From contig CP099839.1 in assembly GCA_030062745.1 (NCBI GenBank), forward strand, positions 27,393,324 through 27,457,323: a stretch of DNA of 64,000 bases. The letters run 5' to 3'. Below, in pieces: positions 1 through 12,989 of this stretch. The position numbers and the translations under genes are program-made. The DNA comes from Capitulum mitella (lineage: Eukaryota; Arthropoda; Thecostraca; Pollicipedomorpha; Pollicipedidae). Within the stretch, counting starts at the first letter, position 1; the number at the start of each line of letters is the position of its first letter. Under the pieces are notes generated by a model, which worked only from the letters and a program-made list of their open reading frames with translations, had not been told where the DNA came from and did not search any database.

Positions 1-2243
1 AAAATTTCCGTTCTAGTAGTACTGGAAATTTTAGTAGTAAAGTGGAAATTTTGGTATAAATATTTGAAATGATATATTTTGTAAAGAGTTACGTAACAGA
101 ACACCAAATATGACATTCTCTTGCAGAAATAAAAATAATTCTTATTTCCAAATATAACCATTACTTATTTCGCCCACAAAACAACTGATTTCCAGATCTA
201 GAACAAACCGTTGTCATTCAGATCTGGCATCACAACATCACAAAACGCGGCTGCTTTGACGTGTGCTTGTAGTCGTATATTTGTGTGTACCGTGGATTTG
301 TTTGCTCTTTGATTAAGTTATTTCGGAATATACGTGGGTGTAAGAATTTGATATTTTAAAACGCCCGAGTAGAAATGTCATTACAGACTCATTCATGGTT
401 TGTTCTTTGTTCAACTGTTGATGAATCACACAAGTATTCATTTTATTTAAATATTCGTGGACCTTTGGCCTGTTTGTCTGTTCTACATTATGGCTGACTT
501 TCAGTAACTATTTATTTATGCGTACACCAGTTTGTTGCCACCGACAATGTTGTCATTCTCATATGAACATTTTTAGTGGCTTGATTTCAGCAAACTCCAA
601 TGTTTGATTCCATCCTCAAGTTCAGGAGATTACATATCTTCTTAAGCTGACTTGTACAAAGACACGAAGACCATGCATTATGCATTTTCTGCTTGGCAGT
701 TTAGGTAGCAGGGCTCAGGTCTATGCAAAAATTCCATATTTATCTTGCACACTATTTTCACTTTGCTACCTACATCCAAGTATAACAGCTAAATCTGTGA
801 AAGTCCAAAACTGCATGCAAAGGCATAACATTAACATGTCTTGCTCCCAGTCAGCTCTGGAGGAATTTCTAAAAGCAGGAATTGACTGCTATTGCTATTG
901 ATTGTACACCAGTACTTGTACCTGATTCATGCAACACAAAAGCATTGCACAATCAGAAGGTGCATGTCTTTTCCTTGCATAGTTGTGCTTTATATCCTGG
1001 TTGGTGTGCATTATTATTGTATAATTATGCATGCAGCAGCACACAATTTTTCTGCTGAGTATAGGCACACATCTTTTGGAAGGAAAAATATGGTATTTTC
1101 AGCTCATGCTTTCTACAAGAAACACATTTTCAACACAGGACTAGGAAATATATTGCTAACATACCACAGGACATCCATCACATGCCAGGATATGGCAGCA
1201 AAATGAAATGTTACATTCAATATTTTCTACCACATTATTAATTACCTTTGGACTGCTCCATAACTCAGAATAAGCCATTTTACAACAGGCACTGAAAATT
1301 AGCCACAGACTGCATTTTGCTATTTGCTGTGATCTGTTAACATTTGCCACAAATGGGGCTATCCCAAAACGATTCTGCTTGTTGTAACAATGGCTATAGA
1401 TTTTTATAACAATGGCCAACATGCGGCAGACAGCCACCACAGGTTCACTATGCCACTGCACTACTGCACTATACTATGGAGCATAACATCTGCAGTAGCC
1501 GGCCTTGCTGTGATAGGACAGGCCTGAAGCAGCCTCTTAGCATCATGGCTGCTTGCTCTATGATCACTCATGCCTTCCTGAAATGCTTGTTGAGATGCCT
1601 TCACTCCAGTATAAGCTGACTGCAGGAGCCCTTCAGCAGCCAGGACCATGGCAGGAGGCAGCATCTTAGACAATCAGCACAGGAGTGTCCTAAATGCCAA
1701 TTCTGACACTTCCCTGGAATGCACAGGAACATTTAAACCCCTGACAACACATCAATATTAAAACCCTATCCACTATCACTACCCAATTTCAGTTGGAAAA
1801 ACAAAACAACATATCATTCACTGGCAATGTACAACTATAGTGCAATGCAGTAACAACTGTAAGCACATCCTAAAAAAACACAAAGCAGAGGTAACAGTCA
1901 TACTTGGGCTGTTTATACCATCAAAACAGACATGGGCCGGGATTCCGATGGAAGGCAGTGTATCCCTGTTTTGCGTCGGATTGTGAGCTGACCAGAGTAA
2001 GTGTTCCGTTACCTCGGACCGCTTTGCTCGGAGGGACACGACCTTTCCGAGACGATGCAATGACCCGCACAGGTCAACGAGGGGTTGAATACAACTCGGG
2101 GATAACCTGCTTCCATAGGGATCCTGGCTGTCACATAACCCTTTTCTTCACGAATGCCCCGAAAACCATAATCACTCAACAGCTCGGCATAAATTTCATT
2201 ATGAACTCGTAAGGCTGCTTGATTTTTTCTCCTTTTCTTTCAG
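1..2243. other. AT-rich stretch with no recognisable gene
   Basis: I find no convincing exon, RNA gene or mobile-element signature here. The sequence is AT-rich and its open frames are short and differ in frame from one to the next. A minus-strand frame at 1461-1673 looks mildly protein-like (alanine- and glutamine-rich, no low-complexity run), but I cannot assign it to a family. Its only support is a weak AG just upstream of its first ATG. I treat the whole stretch as intergenic. Confidence 0.5.
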
Positions 2244-2415
2244 CAACAGGCGAAAATATGTCGGAGGGATATTTGATCGCCACCGTGGTACCGTCCACAC
2301 CGCCGCCGGCTGGGCGTCGCTTTTTGCTGGAAACCAATGGCAATCTGTTATCTCTCGTTGCTATAAGACAAAAAATCTTATGACTGAATATCGAATGGAA
2401 GAAGATCGAAAGTAA
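2244..2415 (+). other. possible orphan exon after a strong 3' splice site
   Basis: A long pyrimidine tract ending in CTTTCAG (about 2220-2243) is followed by a frame that stays open for 56 codons to a TAA at 2413. The frame begins with residues like NRRKYVGGIFDRHRG. I do not recognise the protein, and no upstream donor, signal peptide or start can be linked to it. The splice site is the best feature. The frame could be chance or a relic of a mobile element. Confidence 0.15.
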
Positions 2416-3293
2416 AACATCGAGCGCAAAAGACGGGACAAGATAAATGTTGACGGAGACACATCAAAAGACAAAATACTGAACATGGGCGATGGTCGTA
2501 GAAATGAAAGCTATCATTGACAGATATCTAACGGAAACAAAATGTCGAGCTGGAAAAATGTCTACTAGAATAAACAAAGTGTAAAATATCAAATTTAACT
2601 ATCGCGAAGTGATGAAAAAGCACGGTACAGGAAAGAGTATCGAAGGCCAACTTATGCGTAGGACGGAACAAACAAAAGACCACTTTACTGATAATGTAGA
2701 AGTCAAAGATCCTCTCTGTCCAGACCACGGACGGAGCTAAATGCCTGGTTATCCAAAGTTTCCTCCCACCTTTTCCTTAGTAATCCGTCGGGGATGTGCT
2801 TTGACCATTTCGCGTTGTCAGTGGATATCGTCTTCGAGACATGGGGAGAAACATTTCTTTGCTCACTGCCTTGCGTTGTTAGTACGTGAAGGAACCCTGC
2901 TAACATGGATTACAGCTTACCCCTTCCCCAGGAACCGCTGGGAAAGGAAGCAGGAGAAAAGATGATCATCCGACGTTCGAACCCACATACGGAGACGCAA
3001 AATTCCAGCAGGTTAGCAGCCGCAACATCGGGTCCAGCGGCATAGACAAGGAGAGGATGCCGGGTCTTCGGCTTACAAGCCAAAACCGCGATCATGTTAC
3101 GAAGCCAAGCCCAAAGCCGATGCCACTGCTCAAAAGCAATGTAAAGTCGAAGCCGAAATCAGTGCCGTGACTTTCTGAGTGGATCTGAAGCTGAAGCCGA
3201 GGCCCATAACTTACAGCTTCACGAAGCCACTTTCGAAGTCAAATATTGTAGTGAAAACGACATTACACTGGGATTGTAGGTCTTTCAAGCACA

Positions 3294-3336
3294 TGTCCAT
3301 GGCTGACGATCCCGGGGGGATCGTCAGCCATGGACA
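3294..3336. repeat. perfect 20-bp hairpin with 3-nt loop
   Basis: The left arm 3294-3313 is TGTCCATGGCTGACGATCCC. The right arm 3317-3336 is its exact reverse complement, and the loop is GGG. Both arms contain the NcoI-like CCATGG palindrome. It touches a second hairpin that begins at the very next base. It may be the core of a fold-back element; no longer terminal repeats were seen around it. Confidence 0.9.
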
Positions 3337-3373
3337 GAGCCCCTCCCCACCGGGGGTGTTGGGGGAGGGGCTC
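3337..3373. repeat. second, GC-rich hairpin abutting the first
   Basis: GAGCCCCTCCCC at 3337-3348 pairs perfectly with GGGGAGGGGCTC at 3362-3373 around a 13-nt loop. It starts one base after the 20-bp hairpin ends, so the two form a tandem double cruciform of about 80 bp. Confidence 0.85.
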
Positions 3374-4187
3374 TGAATCCACAGATTTAAAAATTAGGCC
3401 TATGGCAAAGACTGGAAAGGGACGACCTGAAATCCTATTTGGACCCCCTCCCCCTGTAATCTTCGGAAATATCATCAGCAGAATCGTAAAGCAATTCACT
3501 GACACTCAAAACATGTATTTCAGAACAAAGAACTCGGGAGCACGAAACAGGTTCAGCAATGCTGTTTTGGTTTTTGTTCATGTTTTGTTGCATATCACAC
3601 AGATACCTCAGTAATGATGATGTTTCAGTAGGTACGATGACCTCGAATTCTTGGGGATTGGGTGTTGGCTGGAAAGCTGATTTTTTCGATTGTTACTCCC
3701 CAGTTTTACACCGATCTTATGCCGTTGCCAGCAATAAGGGCATTTCATCCCTTTTGATAAAATGTATCACTTCATCACAAAGGCATTTGCCTGTTTGCTG
3801 TTAATATGCTCAGTTGGTTTCATTGAACACAACATCGGTTTTTTATTTTGCGAAACATGAAATGCGTTGTAACTGCACTAGTCCGACAAACTGGGACTGG
3901 CTTCCTGGTCATACGATTCAAGCCATATTCACGGCAAACTGGAAATTTTCCGTCATACTTATACACATATACTCACTGATTCAACTATTTCGTTTCAATA
4001 ACTCATCTTGTGGGCAATCAATAATATTATGATGTCGCAACTGTGTTGAATAAAAATAAACATTGCGATCATTCCGGGCTCATTAATTCGAGTAATTCCT
4101 GACATTTTTAGCGTCCATTGTTCTGTTTGCCCAACGACTGAAACGCTATGAAAAGTGTTAGGTCATATATTTTATCGTCATCAGGGG

Positions 4188-4188
<1 letters not shown>

Positions 4189-4264
<76 letters not shown>
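4189..4264. repeat. (TA)n microsatellite
   Basis: Uninterrupted alternating TA run of about 75 bp. Confidence 0.97.
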
Positions 4265-4265
<1 letters not shown>

Positions 4266-4387
4266 CTCCACAGCAGGGGCACGGGAACTCTTCATTTAGG
4301 GAGCCGAGAAGCATTTTGGGTTAGTTCTTTCCAGTCAACGCCTATAGCGTCAATGTTAAATTTCAAAAAGCTGGGGTGAGGCTGAAG

Positions 4388-4663
4388 CAGGGAGGTAGCC
4401 AAGGAGGGGGGGGGGGCATGGGGGGCATGGCCCCTCCCTGAGCTAAGCGGTCTTTACTAGAAACATAGCGATTTCGCACGAATACAGAATAGTAATCATA
4501 TATGTGTTGCAAAAGCAAACATTATATGTGTTCCTGTGGGTTACATATGAGGCCAGTTTCATATAAATGCTGCTCTTCCCTATAAATTTCGCCATACGCC
4601 AGTGACATATCACAAAATTTGACATTAAGCCCCTCCCCGGGGACAGTCTTGGCTACGTGCCTG
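4388..4663 (+). mobile_element. hAT-like MITE (family M3), complete, 276 bp
   Basis: The ends are inverted: CAGGGAGGTAGCCAAG at the left and CTTGGCTACGTGCCTG at the right. They are flanked by a perfect 8-bp direct repeat, GGCTGAAG, at 4380-4387 and 4664-4671. An 8-bp duplication plus CAG...CTG ends is the signature of hAT transposition. The body is AT-rich with a GC-rich, poly-G-containing subterminal region and no transposase frame. Related copies lie at 25965, 62532 and inside the LINE at 14927/16877. I read the identity from the sequence; the superfamily follows from the target duplication. Confidence 0.8.
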
Positions 4664-5892
4664 GGCTGAAGCCCCCCCGGGCCCCATGGCCTCCGCGCCT
4701 ATGTTCCGCAGTGCCCACTGACATCAAACACATTTCGTTTAGCCACATACAGGCCAGCCTGTGAAGCGGCCGAAGCTGCTTAGCACCGTCGCCTGACCAC
4801 TACAGACTGCGCATATTACGAAACATCTGGTCGTGCCTTACAGCTGCTAAATAAATCAGTCTGGCAGCCATATCCCATCGTCCTTACCAAGGCACTAAAC
4901 GTAAGTCTGCGCTCTCTCGTAGTCGTCTGATTACCCCATATTCCGATGGTTTCGACAAAGTCGTGTATTATATCGACGCGCCTCTGCCGCGCCGTTCCCG
5001 TGCGCCGCGGGCGTGACTGACGCGCCACTTTCGGTGACCCGTGCGCCACGTAATGACGCACCCACGCGAGCGGCGCTGCTAATGCGGGGCTCACGACCGC
5101 CATCAGCCGGCTAGTCTGCGAAATTAAAGACGAGAGCTACGGAGGAAGTGGTGCGGCACACCGAGGGCTGCCGCGAACAAAGGACTTCTCGAGGTCCAGT
5201 GCGCATCTAACACTGAAACTCGGAGTCGAAGCCGTCAAAAGTTGGCGCGACGAGGGTGTGGTCTTCCCGGGCGAGCTGTGGGCCACTCAGCGCTGCCAGT
5301 CGCTAGAATCTTTGGTCATTTAATGAAACCTGTAACCTCACGCCTTCAGAGTCGTGTCCTCTCGCGCTGTATCCTGGGTTTTGATTTGCAAACACAACTG
5401 TCCTGTAGAAACCAAAGAACATTGGATTTAAAGATATAGGGCAAAACCCATATGAAGGCGTTATTTTCTATGTACCACGACGATTGTATATTCCAGGGGC
5501 GTCACCGGACTTGAAAATGGACAGTTAAATAAAAAACTCTCGTTCCACTTAGGCGCTCAGATGGTGCCTTCCTCCTTCACTGTCTTGACCTCAGCACCTT
5601 CCCGTGAGTAACTTCTGTCGGTATTTTAGCTGCTTTATTTGTGCCATTGTTCACAACACCTGACGGATTTTGACCAGTTTAATGACGGCAACTTGGTAAA
5701 TTTCTTTGTATCTGCTAGGCTTATTCACAACTCACCAAGTGTGACTTATTTGGCACAAACGCAAACGCACCAACTGTGAGAACAGTATAACCCATCTGGG
5801 AATTTACACGCAACGTGCATCCATGAAAGGGAGGGTTCTGTCTGCATCGTGCGAAATTTGCATAAGCCGCGTGACTGGCTTACCCTTTGACT

Positions 5893-6312
5893 CAGGGATG
5901 TCGATTTGTATTTTTTCAAGAGGGTCCTGGCCCACCCAATGTTGATTTGGGCCCCTCCAATGTTGGTTTGGGCCCCTCCATTATTTTCTGTCAGTTTTAA
6001 AGGGAATTGGGTAAAAATAACGAAAGAAATGACCGTAATAGATAAAAGATAGGCAGATAACATAGAATAAGGCATTAAGTGATGTATCTATTTATCTTTC
6101 TATCTTCTTGATATATACATATGTATATCTGTATACATATGATATACGCAACTTTTTGTTACTATTTGAAAAATAGCAACAAAAACTCAGAAATTTCCAT
6201 TGATCAAAATAACGTGGTCTAAATCCATTAAGAAACCACCATTTGTGGGGAGGTTAGGTTGTCGGGCCCACGGCTCGGCCCACCCAATCATGTACAGAAA
6301 TTGACGCCCCTG
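5893..6312 (+). mobile_element. hAT-like MITE (family M5), 420 bp
   Basis: It begins CAGGGATGTCGATTTG and ends AATTGACGCCCCTG, an imperfect inverted repeat of about 15 bp. The flanking 8-mers CTTTGACT (5885-5892) and CTTGGACT (6313-6320) match at 7 of 8 positions, as expected for a hAT target duplication. Near the left end it holds three spaced copies of a GGCCCACCCAATGTTGATT-like unit. A second copy lies at 61291-61705 in the opposite orientation and a right-end fragment at 32723-32785. No coding capacity is visible. Confidence 0.75.
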
Positions 6313-7551
6313 CTTGGACTTATGTCCTTATGAACACGGTTCTATGGCACGGCATGACAACTATAATGGTCGCCGCGGGGTACAATGATGTCCGAGATGT
6401 CATGTCCGAGACTGCGTCATATTTTGGGAGTCAGTTTCCCGGGATCTGGCACCTCCAGCGCGGGCGGTTCTGCATAGGTGGTGCAGATTATCACGTGATT
6501 AAATTTTGCGACCAGGATCGGACGCCTCGCAAACGGAAATTCTCACACCGCACTCACCCGGCAGCTGACGGTGTGAGGCGGCCTCGAATGAAGACGAACA
6601 TGTTCAGCTGCACTTTCGAGTCCTTTGTGCGATATTTCCCCTTTTAAAGACACTGATGGCTTCGGTCCCAATAACTGGTGCTTTTACAGTAAGGTATAAC
6701 AATGCAAACGTTTTAAGGTTAGGGTTATCTGTATCGGTCAGCGCGAACTCTGGCGCGCACAACCAATGCCACTGGCTCCGCCGGCATAACGCCGTGCTGC
6801 TCTTCGTGTTCGCTACGGTCCGCTGAGAGCTGAGACAACCTGGGAGTGGAAGGATGGACTGAAAGGCTTGGCGCCGCACAAAGGAAGGGGGCTGGCCGCG
6901 TGTAGCTGTCTTGTGCGTGGAGAGAGCGGCATCAGCAAGAGAAAAGAAGAGGCATGTGGCTCGGAGACAGGGGTATAGGGACAATAACAATGTGCTTGTG
7001 CGCATATAGAACTATCCTCGTGATCTATACTTCCCCTTTTCAATGTCACAATGCAAATTTGCAACCCCATTATGACGACATCGGGGACACCGTTCGTGAG
7101 CCCACCTTGAAGTACGCAGTCCGAATTGCGCAAGTCAATTGTTTTATGAGTGCAATAAACTGTCGCTGCTGACATCTGAAAGGCTCGGCTCTGGATCGAG
7201 GTCAAGAGGATTTTTGACAGCCAGCGTCGTTATACTACTTTATGTGATGATGCATATGTGAAAACAGCGAACAGCCATTAGTACTTAATTACGTTCAAGA
7301 GAACCAATTGTTGTTAAGATGGAGCCTATCTGCAGTCCTTTTCATCCCGTCCAAGAGCTCCAAACTATCTGTAACTGGCTTTACAGTCGGACGGTGTTTT
7401 CTGGATTCAATTAATTGACTGACGTGGTACTACTTAACCAGAATCGGAAAAGATATCATACTGCATAGGTGGTTTTTCATTTCAGCTGTCATCTGCCGGT
7501 ATTCGGGGCGTGTCATAATAGTCATCCTAGATTTTCTAGGAGTAATAATGG

Positions 7552-7589
7552 TCATCATCATCATCATCTTATTCATCATCATCATCATA
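7552..7589. repeat. (CAT)n microsatellite, interrupted
   Basis: Two runs of the CAT/TCA trinucleotide are separated by a short TTATT interruption. Confidence 0.9.
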
Positions 7590-8244
7590 TATCACAGACG
7601 TTTACAGACTGAAATGTCGCATGGTGGAATACCGAATGGAAAAGTATGCAAGACAAGAAAATCGAGCCTTAGAAACATCAGCAAGATACATCTCAGCCAA
7701 CACTCCTAAAAATCCGTACATACGCTCAGATCTTCAACGATGCAAACGGGACATCACGACAACTCTTTACGAGTGTCTTCAGTCTCTTTCAAGAATGTAG
7801 TATCCTGACCTAAGGCCATATAAAACTTTCAAGCATTCTTCATAAAAATGTTGGTGAATGGCGGAGCCAGGGACATGCAAAAGGGAACATGAATATTTTC
7901 TTATTCCTAAAAATCAGTTAATCATTCTATGAATAGAACAAAGCTTATGTGTGAGACAGACATCTTTATCCCAATTTGCACACATAATTCATCTATATAT
8001 ACTGCCAGGGGCATCTCCAGACATCGCTTTTCGGGCGCATATTTCGTCCAATAACATGCTCAGTGGGCCTAACAGACATCTGGATCTGTGTGATTGGTTT
8101 TGTTAGCTCCACATATACTACGATCAAACACGAATTTCATTTTCTCTTATTCTTTAGAAATTATGACTCGATTTAAGAAATAAAACAAAACTGTCACAAC
8201 GCACTTATTTACCCCTCGTTTTCTGGTACCTGGATCCATCTATG

Positions 8245-8292
8245 ATGATTTGTCGTATATATATATACATATATATATATACGACAAATCAT
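8245..8292. repeat. 48-bp near-perfect palindrome of AT-rich sequence
   Basis: ATGATTTGTCG plus alternating TA forms the left arm. The right arm is alternating TA plus CGACAAATCAT. The arms are about 23 bp with almost no loop. A further TA/CA-rich run continues to about 8340. It is likely to extrude as a cruciform and may have grown by microsatellite expansion. Confidence 0.85.
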
Positions 8293-8569
8293 ATATATAT
8301 ATATATATATATGTACATATGTATATATATATACATATATAATACGGCACGTAAAACGCAGAATATGTTTTCCGAGCACAAATAAACTCGCCAGGCTCAA
8401 AATTTGCTGTGGAATGAATTAAATTTTCCCAGAACATCTACCCATTTCTACGTGCCCTGCACGATACGCCTATAAAATCCGAAAATCAACCTCTTCCTGA
8501 CATTTGTGATGTATCTATCCATTTTCCATAGCATGACATCAAATAGAACAAAATCGTTCAGGAGTCTGG

Positions 8570-8797
8570 TCGGAGGGCTCCTGTAGGTAAGTCCCTATTT
8601 ATACCTTCATCTTGACTCCCATCCTCCTTTCGAAATTCTCAGTATTTCTTTTTTAGAAGTATATACATTGCTACAGGCTATCGATTGTCATTTTCCTAGG
8701 AAATCGGAACAATAGTTTTCGAGATCGCAGGGTGCAGAATCTGCCCCCTCCCCGCACGGAATCGTACGTAGCGGGCAGGAGCACGGAATAAGGTTAA
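8570..8797 (+). mobile_element. piggyBac-like element family P2, right-end fragment
   Basis: From about 8620 the sequence can be lined up by eye with the right end of the complete copy at 21666-22889. They share the ATCGATTG, TTTTCGAGATC, poly-C and CGGAATAAGG blocks. It ends in GGTTAA with the TTAA at 8794-8797. The left part is missing or too diverged to see. Confidence 0.55.
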
Positions 8798-9121
8798 ACC
8801 GGAAGCACCACAGACCAGGGGTGCTTTTTAAAAATTCCGGCGGGTGCTGACACTTACATGTACCCTATATGCAGACAGCCTAACGTCCACTGTCCACCTC
8901 TTATGTAATGAATAATGTATATATATTAATATAAATAATAATGTATACAAATTTTCTTGGTCTTATGAAAATTTTCGCATTTGGATGGATTTCAAAATAA
9001 CGAATCGTTAAAAAAACATCGCACATGGATTTCGGCCTTTTAATTTGGTTCGTGATAAATTTTGCAACGTTTGTTCGAAAAGTATTGCAGCTTTTCCTTA
9101 AGAAACAGCTAGCTATGTAAT

Positions 9122-9669
9122 ATTCACAGAAATTTGAATTGCAGAGATCAGAAAATGGCGAACTTTGGGGCCAGGATCGTCTTCGGGGCTCGTAAGCGGG
9201 ATTCGGTATCGGTGACCGCTCGTCGTCGGTGGGCGCTAGGCTGGCGCGCCGTACGCGACGTAGTTGCGAGACACGACAGTATTGGTGTCTTCCGAGCCCT
9301 GAACGACTCGCGTGCTCCGGTGTCGGTCCGGTCCCTGTCCACTCCATGTACCGCTGTGTCCCAGCGTGCCACCCGGGCGTCGGCGGCCGGCGATCTGGAG
9401 CCGCCGACTTTCCGTCTGTCTGTGGCCTGCAGAGCTTTTTCGTACCGCGCGGCCTCGTCCTGGAACCGCCTGCCGCCGGGCATCACCGCCTCTCGAGTCC
9501 GTGGAGAGCTTGTACGGAAACTTGACGAACTAACTCCTGTACCTAGACGTGTCCGACTGCCTAGTTTTATTTGTGTAACTACTGCGCATGAGCTGTACTG
9601 TATTGACTAAAATCCAATAGTAATCCACGCCATAGAAAGATTCGCAAATAAACTAAACTGGAACTGAAA
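9122..9669 (+). mobile_element. LINE 3' end: C-terminal reverse-transcriptase tail
   Basis: A frame open from about 9122 to the stop at 9608 has the hallmark C-terminal tail of CR1/RTE/jockey-type ORF2 proteins. It has a FGARIVFGARKRDSVS-like segment, then a RATRASAAG segment, then FSYRAASSWNRLPPGI. These match the family pattern of a QNFGARIV...LGW...SFSYRAA..WN.LP tail. After the stop there is a short non-coding 3' part ending near AATAAACTAAACTGGAACTG at 9669. The upstream RT and endonuclease are absent, so this is a 5'-truncated copy, which is typical of LINE insertion. The clade is uncertain. Confidence 0.7.
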
Positions 9670-10789
9670 AATTTCCTTCCGGGTATTAGACAGAAATGTA
9701 TGCTACCAGATAACCTTCGGTACATCTTGGTAACGCCAGGGAACTATTGGCCTTACCATTATCTACTATGATGAAGGTCTGTGCATTCCGGAACACAAAT
9801 ACAAGGGAAATAAGGCATTTCCGTACGTGCCCGTTTGGTGCTTTGTGACAAAACCACATAATCAGTCTTGTCCGTGACCACGGTCTGAACCTGAAAACCT
9901 CGATTTAGGACCACTTGCCCCTGTCTATTTTTCATTCCGAAGTTTTCCGCAGTATGTGTGAGTAAAAGTGTCGTTTCGTGTATAAAAAGTCCGTATTTCG
10001 GCACAATTTGGCACGCTTTCATCGGTGGGATTCCAGTGGTCCCACTGACGAAGTCGCACCAAATTGAACCTAAATATTTGGGCTTTTTGTAACATCAAAT
10101 GATCCATCAACAACTGAATAAAATCAATACGCACCCATTTGCTCTTGTCTTGTTTTTGTTGCAACTGAAAAGGAACTATATAACAGAATATGTCATCTCT
10201 ATTGACGCCGTCGTGTCGGCGACACTGCCACCGGACGGGCATCGCTTTTATGTAATTAGTTAATGCTGGTCTGCTGTCTCTGTTGGTTACGGGAGAAAAC
10301 AGGGTATGGCGAGATATGGGGTGGGGAATATCGCAAGCAAAGTGCCAAACTAAAAGTATTGAACGGAATAAATACCCATGGAGACTGTTACCGAACGGAA
10401 GAAATATCGAAGGACAAAATATGCATCATAAACAAAAATCTAATTGGGATATTTGCAGGTGGCAACATACCGCGGACAAAATATGAAACAGAAAAGTAAC
10501 AGACGTTATTGGATATTTTTGTTCGTTATTTTCCATTTGATAATATGATCATAGAATATAATAGGGAATCCCGTTCTATTTTGTTCAACTCTTTGTTTTA
10601 AATATTTCTCCATTCGTTATTTCATCTTGAAAAGTTATACCATGCAACTGTCTGTGGTACGTCGTTTCTGGATGTCTTGCACAGGTCTAGTGTATACGTT
10701 ACAAATATTTCGATCATTTGTATCGTCCGTGACATTATAAAAAACATCAAAATAGTACGTGACCACGTCGAATTACGCTAACTCCAGAA
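9670..10789. other. no recognisable feature
   Basis: Open frames here (for example about 10263-10499) have no recognisable motif, no signal peptide and no supporting splice sites. I see no mobile-element ends. Confidence 0.4.
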
Positions 10790-10999
10790 AGTGCAGCTTT
10801 CCTCAAACATGCCTACCAGAAACATGCCCTGGAACTGCCTCTGGAGAAGACCAGTTTTTGAAATTTTGTCACAGTTTGTCAAGAAACATTATTAGTGGAA
10901 GTTACCAAGTTCTGTGAAGCAGCTCCCAAAAGCCCGGGAATGCGAACAAAAAACCGGAGGGTGAGGCAGAGTCTACCCCCCGGCACGGAACAGGGTTAA
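10790..10999 (-). mobile_element. piggyBac-like family P2, end fragment
   Basis: It resembles the last 150 bp of the copy at 37852-39093. Shared blocks are AAATTTTGTCACAGT, AGTTACCAAGTTCTGTGAAGC, GCAAACAAAAAACC and a closing CAGGGTTAA. The TTAA is at 10996-10999, only 42 bp before a family P1 element begins. Confidence 0.5.
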
Positions 11000-11041
11000 G
11001 CCAGCACACACTCCTACACCAGCGTAATTCGAGATGCGATG

Positions 11042-12089
11042 TTAACCCGCCCCGACGGGGGTTGACCTCTCCCTGGGGTTTTTCCGAGATTGCGAGAGAA
11101 CGAACAAACGCAGCGCCACGAAACTTTGTGCACTTTTTGCTTGATCATTTTTACGCCTTGTATCTAATTTTTGACTTCAGTTCGAGGAAGGCGTTTGACC
11201 TAGGTTAGGTCAAGTGGGTCTATGTCCAAAAAAATTTAGTGCCCGGCAACTTTTCCGCAAAACACGATATCACAGCAGAGCTTTTGTAGGTTAGGGATTT
11301 TGATGAATGCAACAAATCCTCTTTCTCGGATTTTCGGAAATGTTGGGGTCATTGACCTGAGGTCAAGCCAGTTTTCAACATAAGTCATCGTTTTTTTTTA
11401 ATTGGGCGGATTCGTTTCTAACAGTCTGAGTGTGGGAAGATCCAGATTTCCAGTTACCGTCAATGGGCAAATTTACCTCCGACCACTGACCTGAGGTCGG
11501 GTCCCGAATAACTGTTATGAGTCAAAATGCACTGCCATCAATATCGGCGATGAATGACTCAGATCGGGTAGCAAATGGCAGAACTGGCTCGCACGGCTGC
11601 GAATAACGCCAAGAAGTTCAAAAAAAGTTTCAAAAAAATCCCAAATTTTGAAAACAAACAGGCGCTCGCGAATAAAGCTCCACCAGTTGTGTAGATTAAT
11701 AACTACTAATTTTTTCAACATTTAAGTTCAAGAATACAGCACAAGAACCACTAGGATCTATAACCACTAGGAAATTAGACGTGCATCGACATCCGCGGGC
11801 TTTTACCTCTCCGCTGGTGCCTTTATCTAGACTCTGTTAATCACAGTCCTTGAGATCCAGGCCGTTTCTCGGTCTCATGCAGGCGGCTATGAGAAAACCT
11901 ATGTAGGACGTAAATGGCTTAAATATTATCCAAAACTCAAAACCATTTTCGAGCTCTACTCGTTACGAACTTTCCAACAGTGTGCTTCTTTTTTATCGTG
12001 CCGCCAACCGTTCGTGAGTTGAGGAAGACGATCAACCGCACCTCCAGTCGAGCGTGCAGGACAGCGATCGATAGTCGGGCGCGGGTTAA
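11042..12089 (-). mobile_element. piggyBac-like non-autonomous element P1, copy A
   Basis: It is bounded by TTAACCCGCC at 11042 and GCGCGGGTTAA ending at 12089. These are CCC...GGG inverted ends inside TTAA targets, the hallmark of piggyBac insertions. It has no transposase frame. Relative to copies B, D, E and F it is inverted. It retains GGGTCA-T-TGACCT (11346-11358) followed by AGGTCA (11360-11365). At 1048 bp it is the shortest of six copies in this window. Confidence 0.75.
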
Positions 12090-12989
12090 CAACAGAAAAT
12101 CAGTTCGGATAAAAAAGTCGATTAATGGCGTCTCTGTTGGTGCAGCCGCAAACCTACTCACAGCGAGCGCCGCCTCTCTCACGCATCCCCCCTCCGGCGG
12201 TCACCCCAGCTACAGTGTTAACGGGCGGACCATGTTCGGAGTTCTCCCCATCTAATCTACATCACCGTCCTCCCTGTCTTTCTGCTCAGCAGGATGGACC
12301 GGCGGAAAAAGAGTCCTGGCAAGGGAAATCGGTTGCGGGGTCGACTGTCTCAGCACTGGCCAGCGGATAACAGCCGCTCAGGGATGCCGGGAGTTGCGGT
12401 TTATTCCGGTTTTTGAAACACTCAGTGCTCCACCGGAGCTTTTCTGGTTACCTGCATGCAGCCACACGGTAACTTAAACATGACATGGCGTATGTACATG
12501 ACGGAGGTTTCATTTTCTCCGCATGCTTGTTGTCAGGTTTCACAGGTAGCGTTCGTACACGCACAAGGGCTGCCCCGAATGATCGGGCCCGGCGAATCAG
12601 GAAGCTGCTCCGGTGACATGAAGCGAGTTCGCGCACTTGCAAAATGCCACCGGACCGAGGATCCGTTTTGAGGTGGATCACGCCCGTGTAGCCATTGCCA
12701 CCAGCGCTGGACGGTAACGTGTTTACCCGTGACGAAGCCGGCCGCTCCGACCTGAGCCGGCGGTTTGGCGCGTTTTGCCGGACCCGGCCGGCCGCCTATG
12801 TTTGCCTTTTACTGTTTGTTCCGTCCCGAAGACAGGCCTCCCCTTTATCTCGTGACCCCTTGCCACCGCACAATATAAGCTTGACTTAAACAACTTTTCC
12901 CCATTTTCGCTCCCACTGTGATAGCCATTGAGAAAGCTTAGCTTTCACCCATTGACACCTACACTTTTTTACGCTCCAAGTATTCACTT

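Noticed and set aside
4108..4314. Frame with a long Ile-Tyr repeat
   Set aside because: Translation of the (TA)n microsatellite. The same applies to the frames at 8209-8437.
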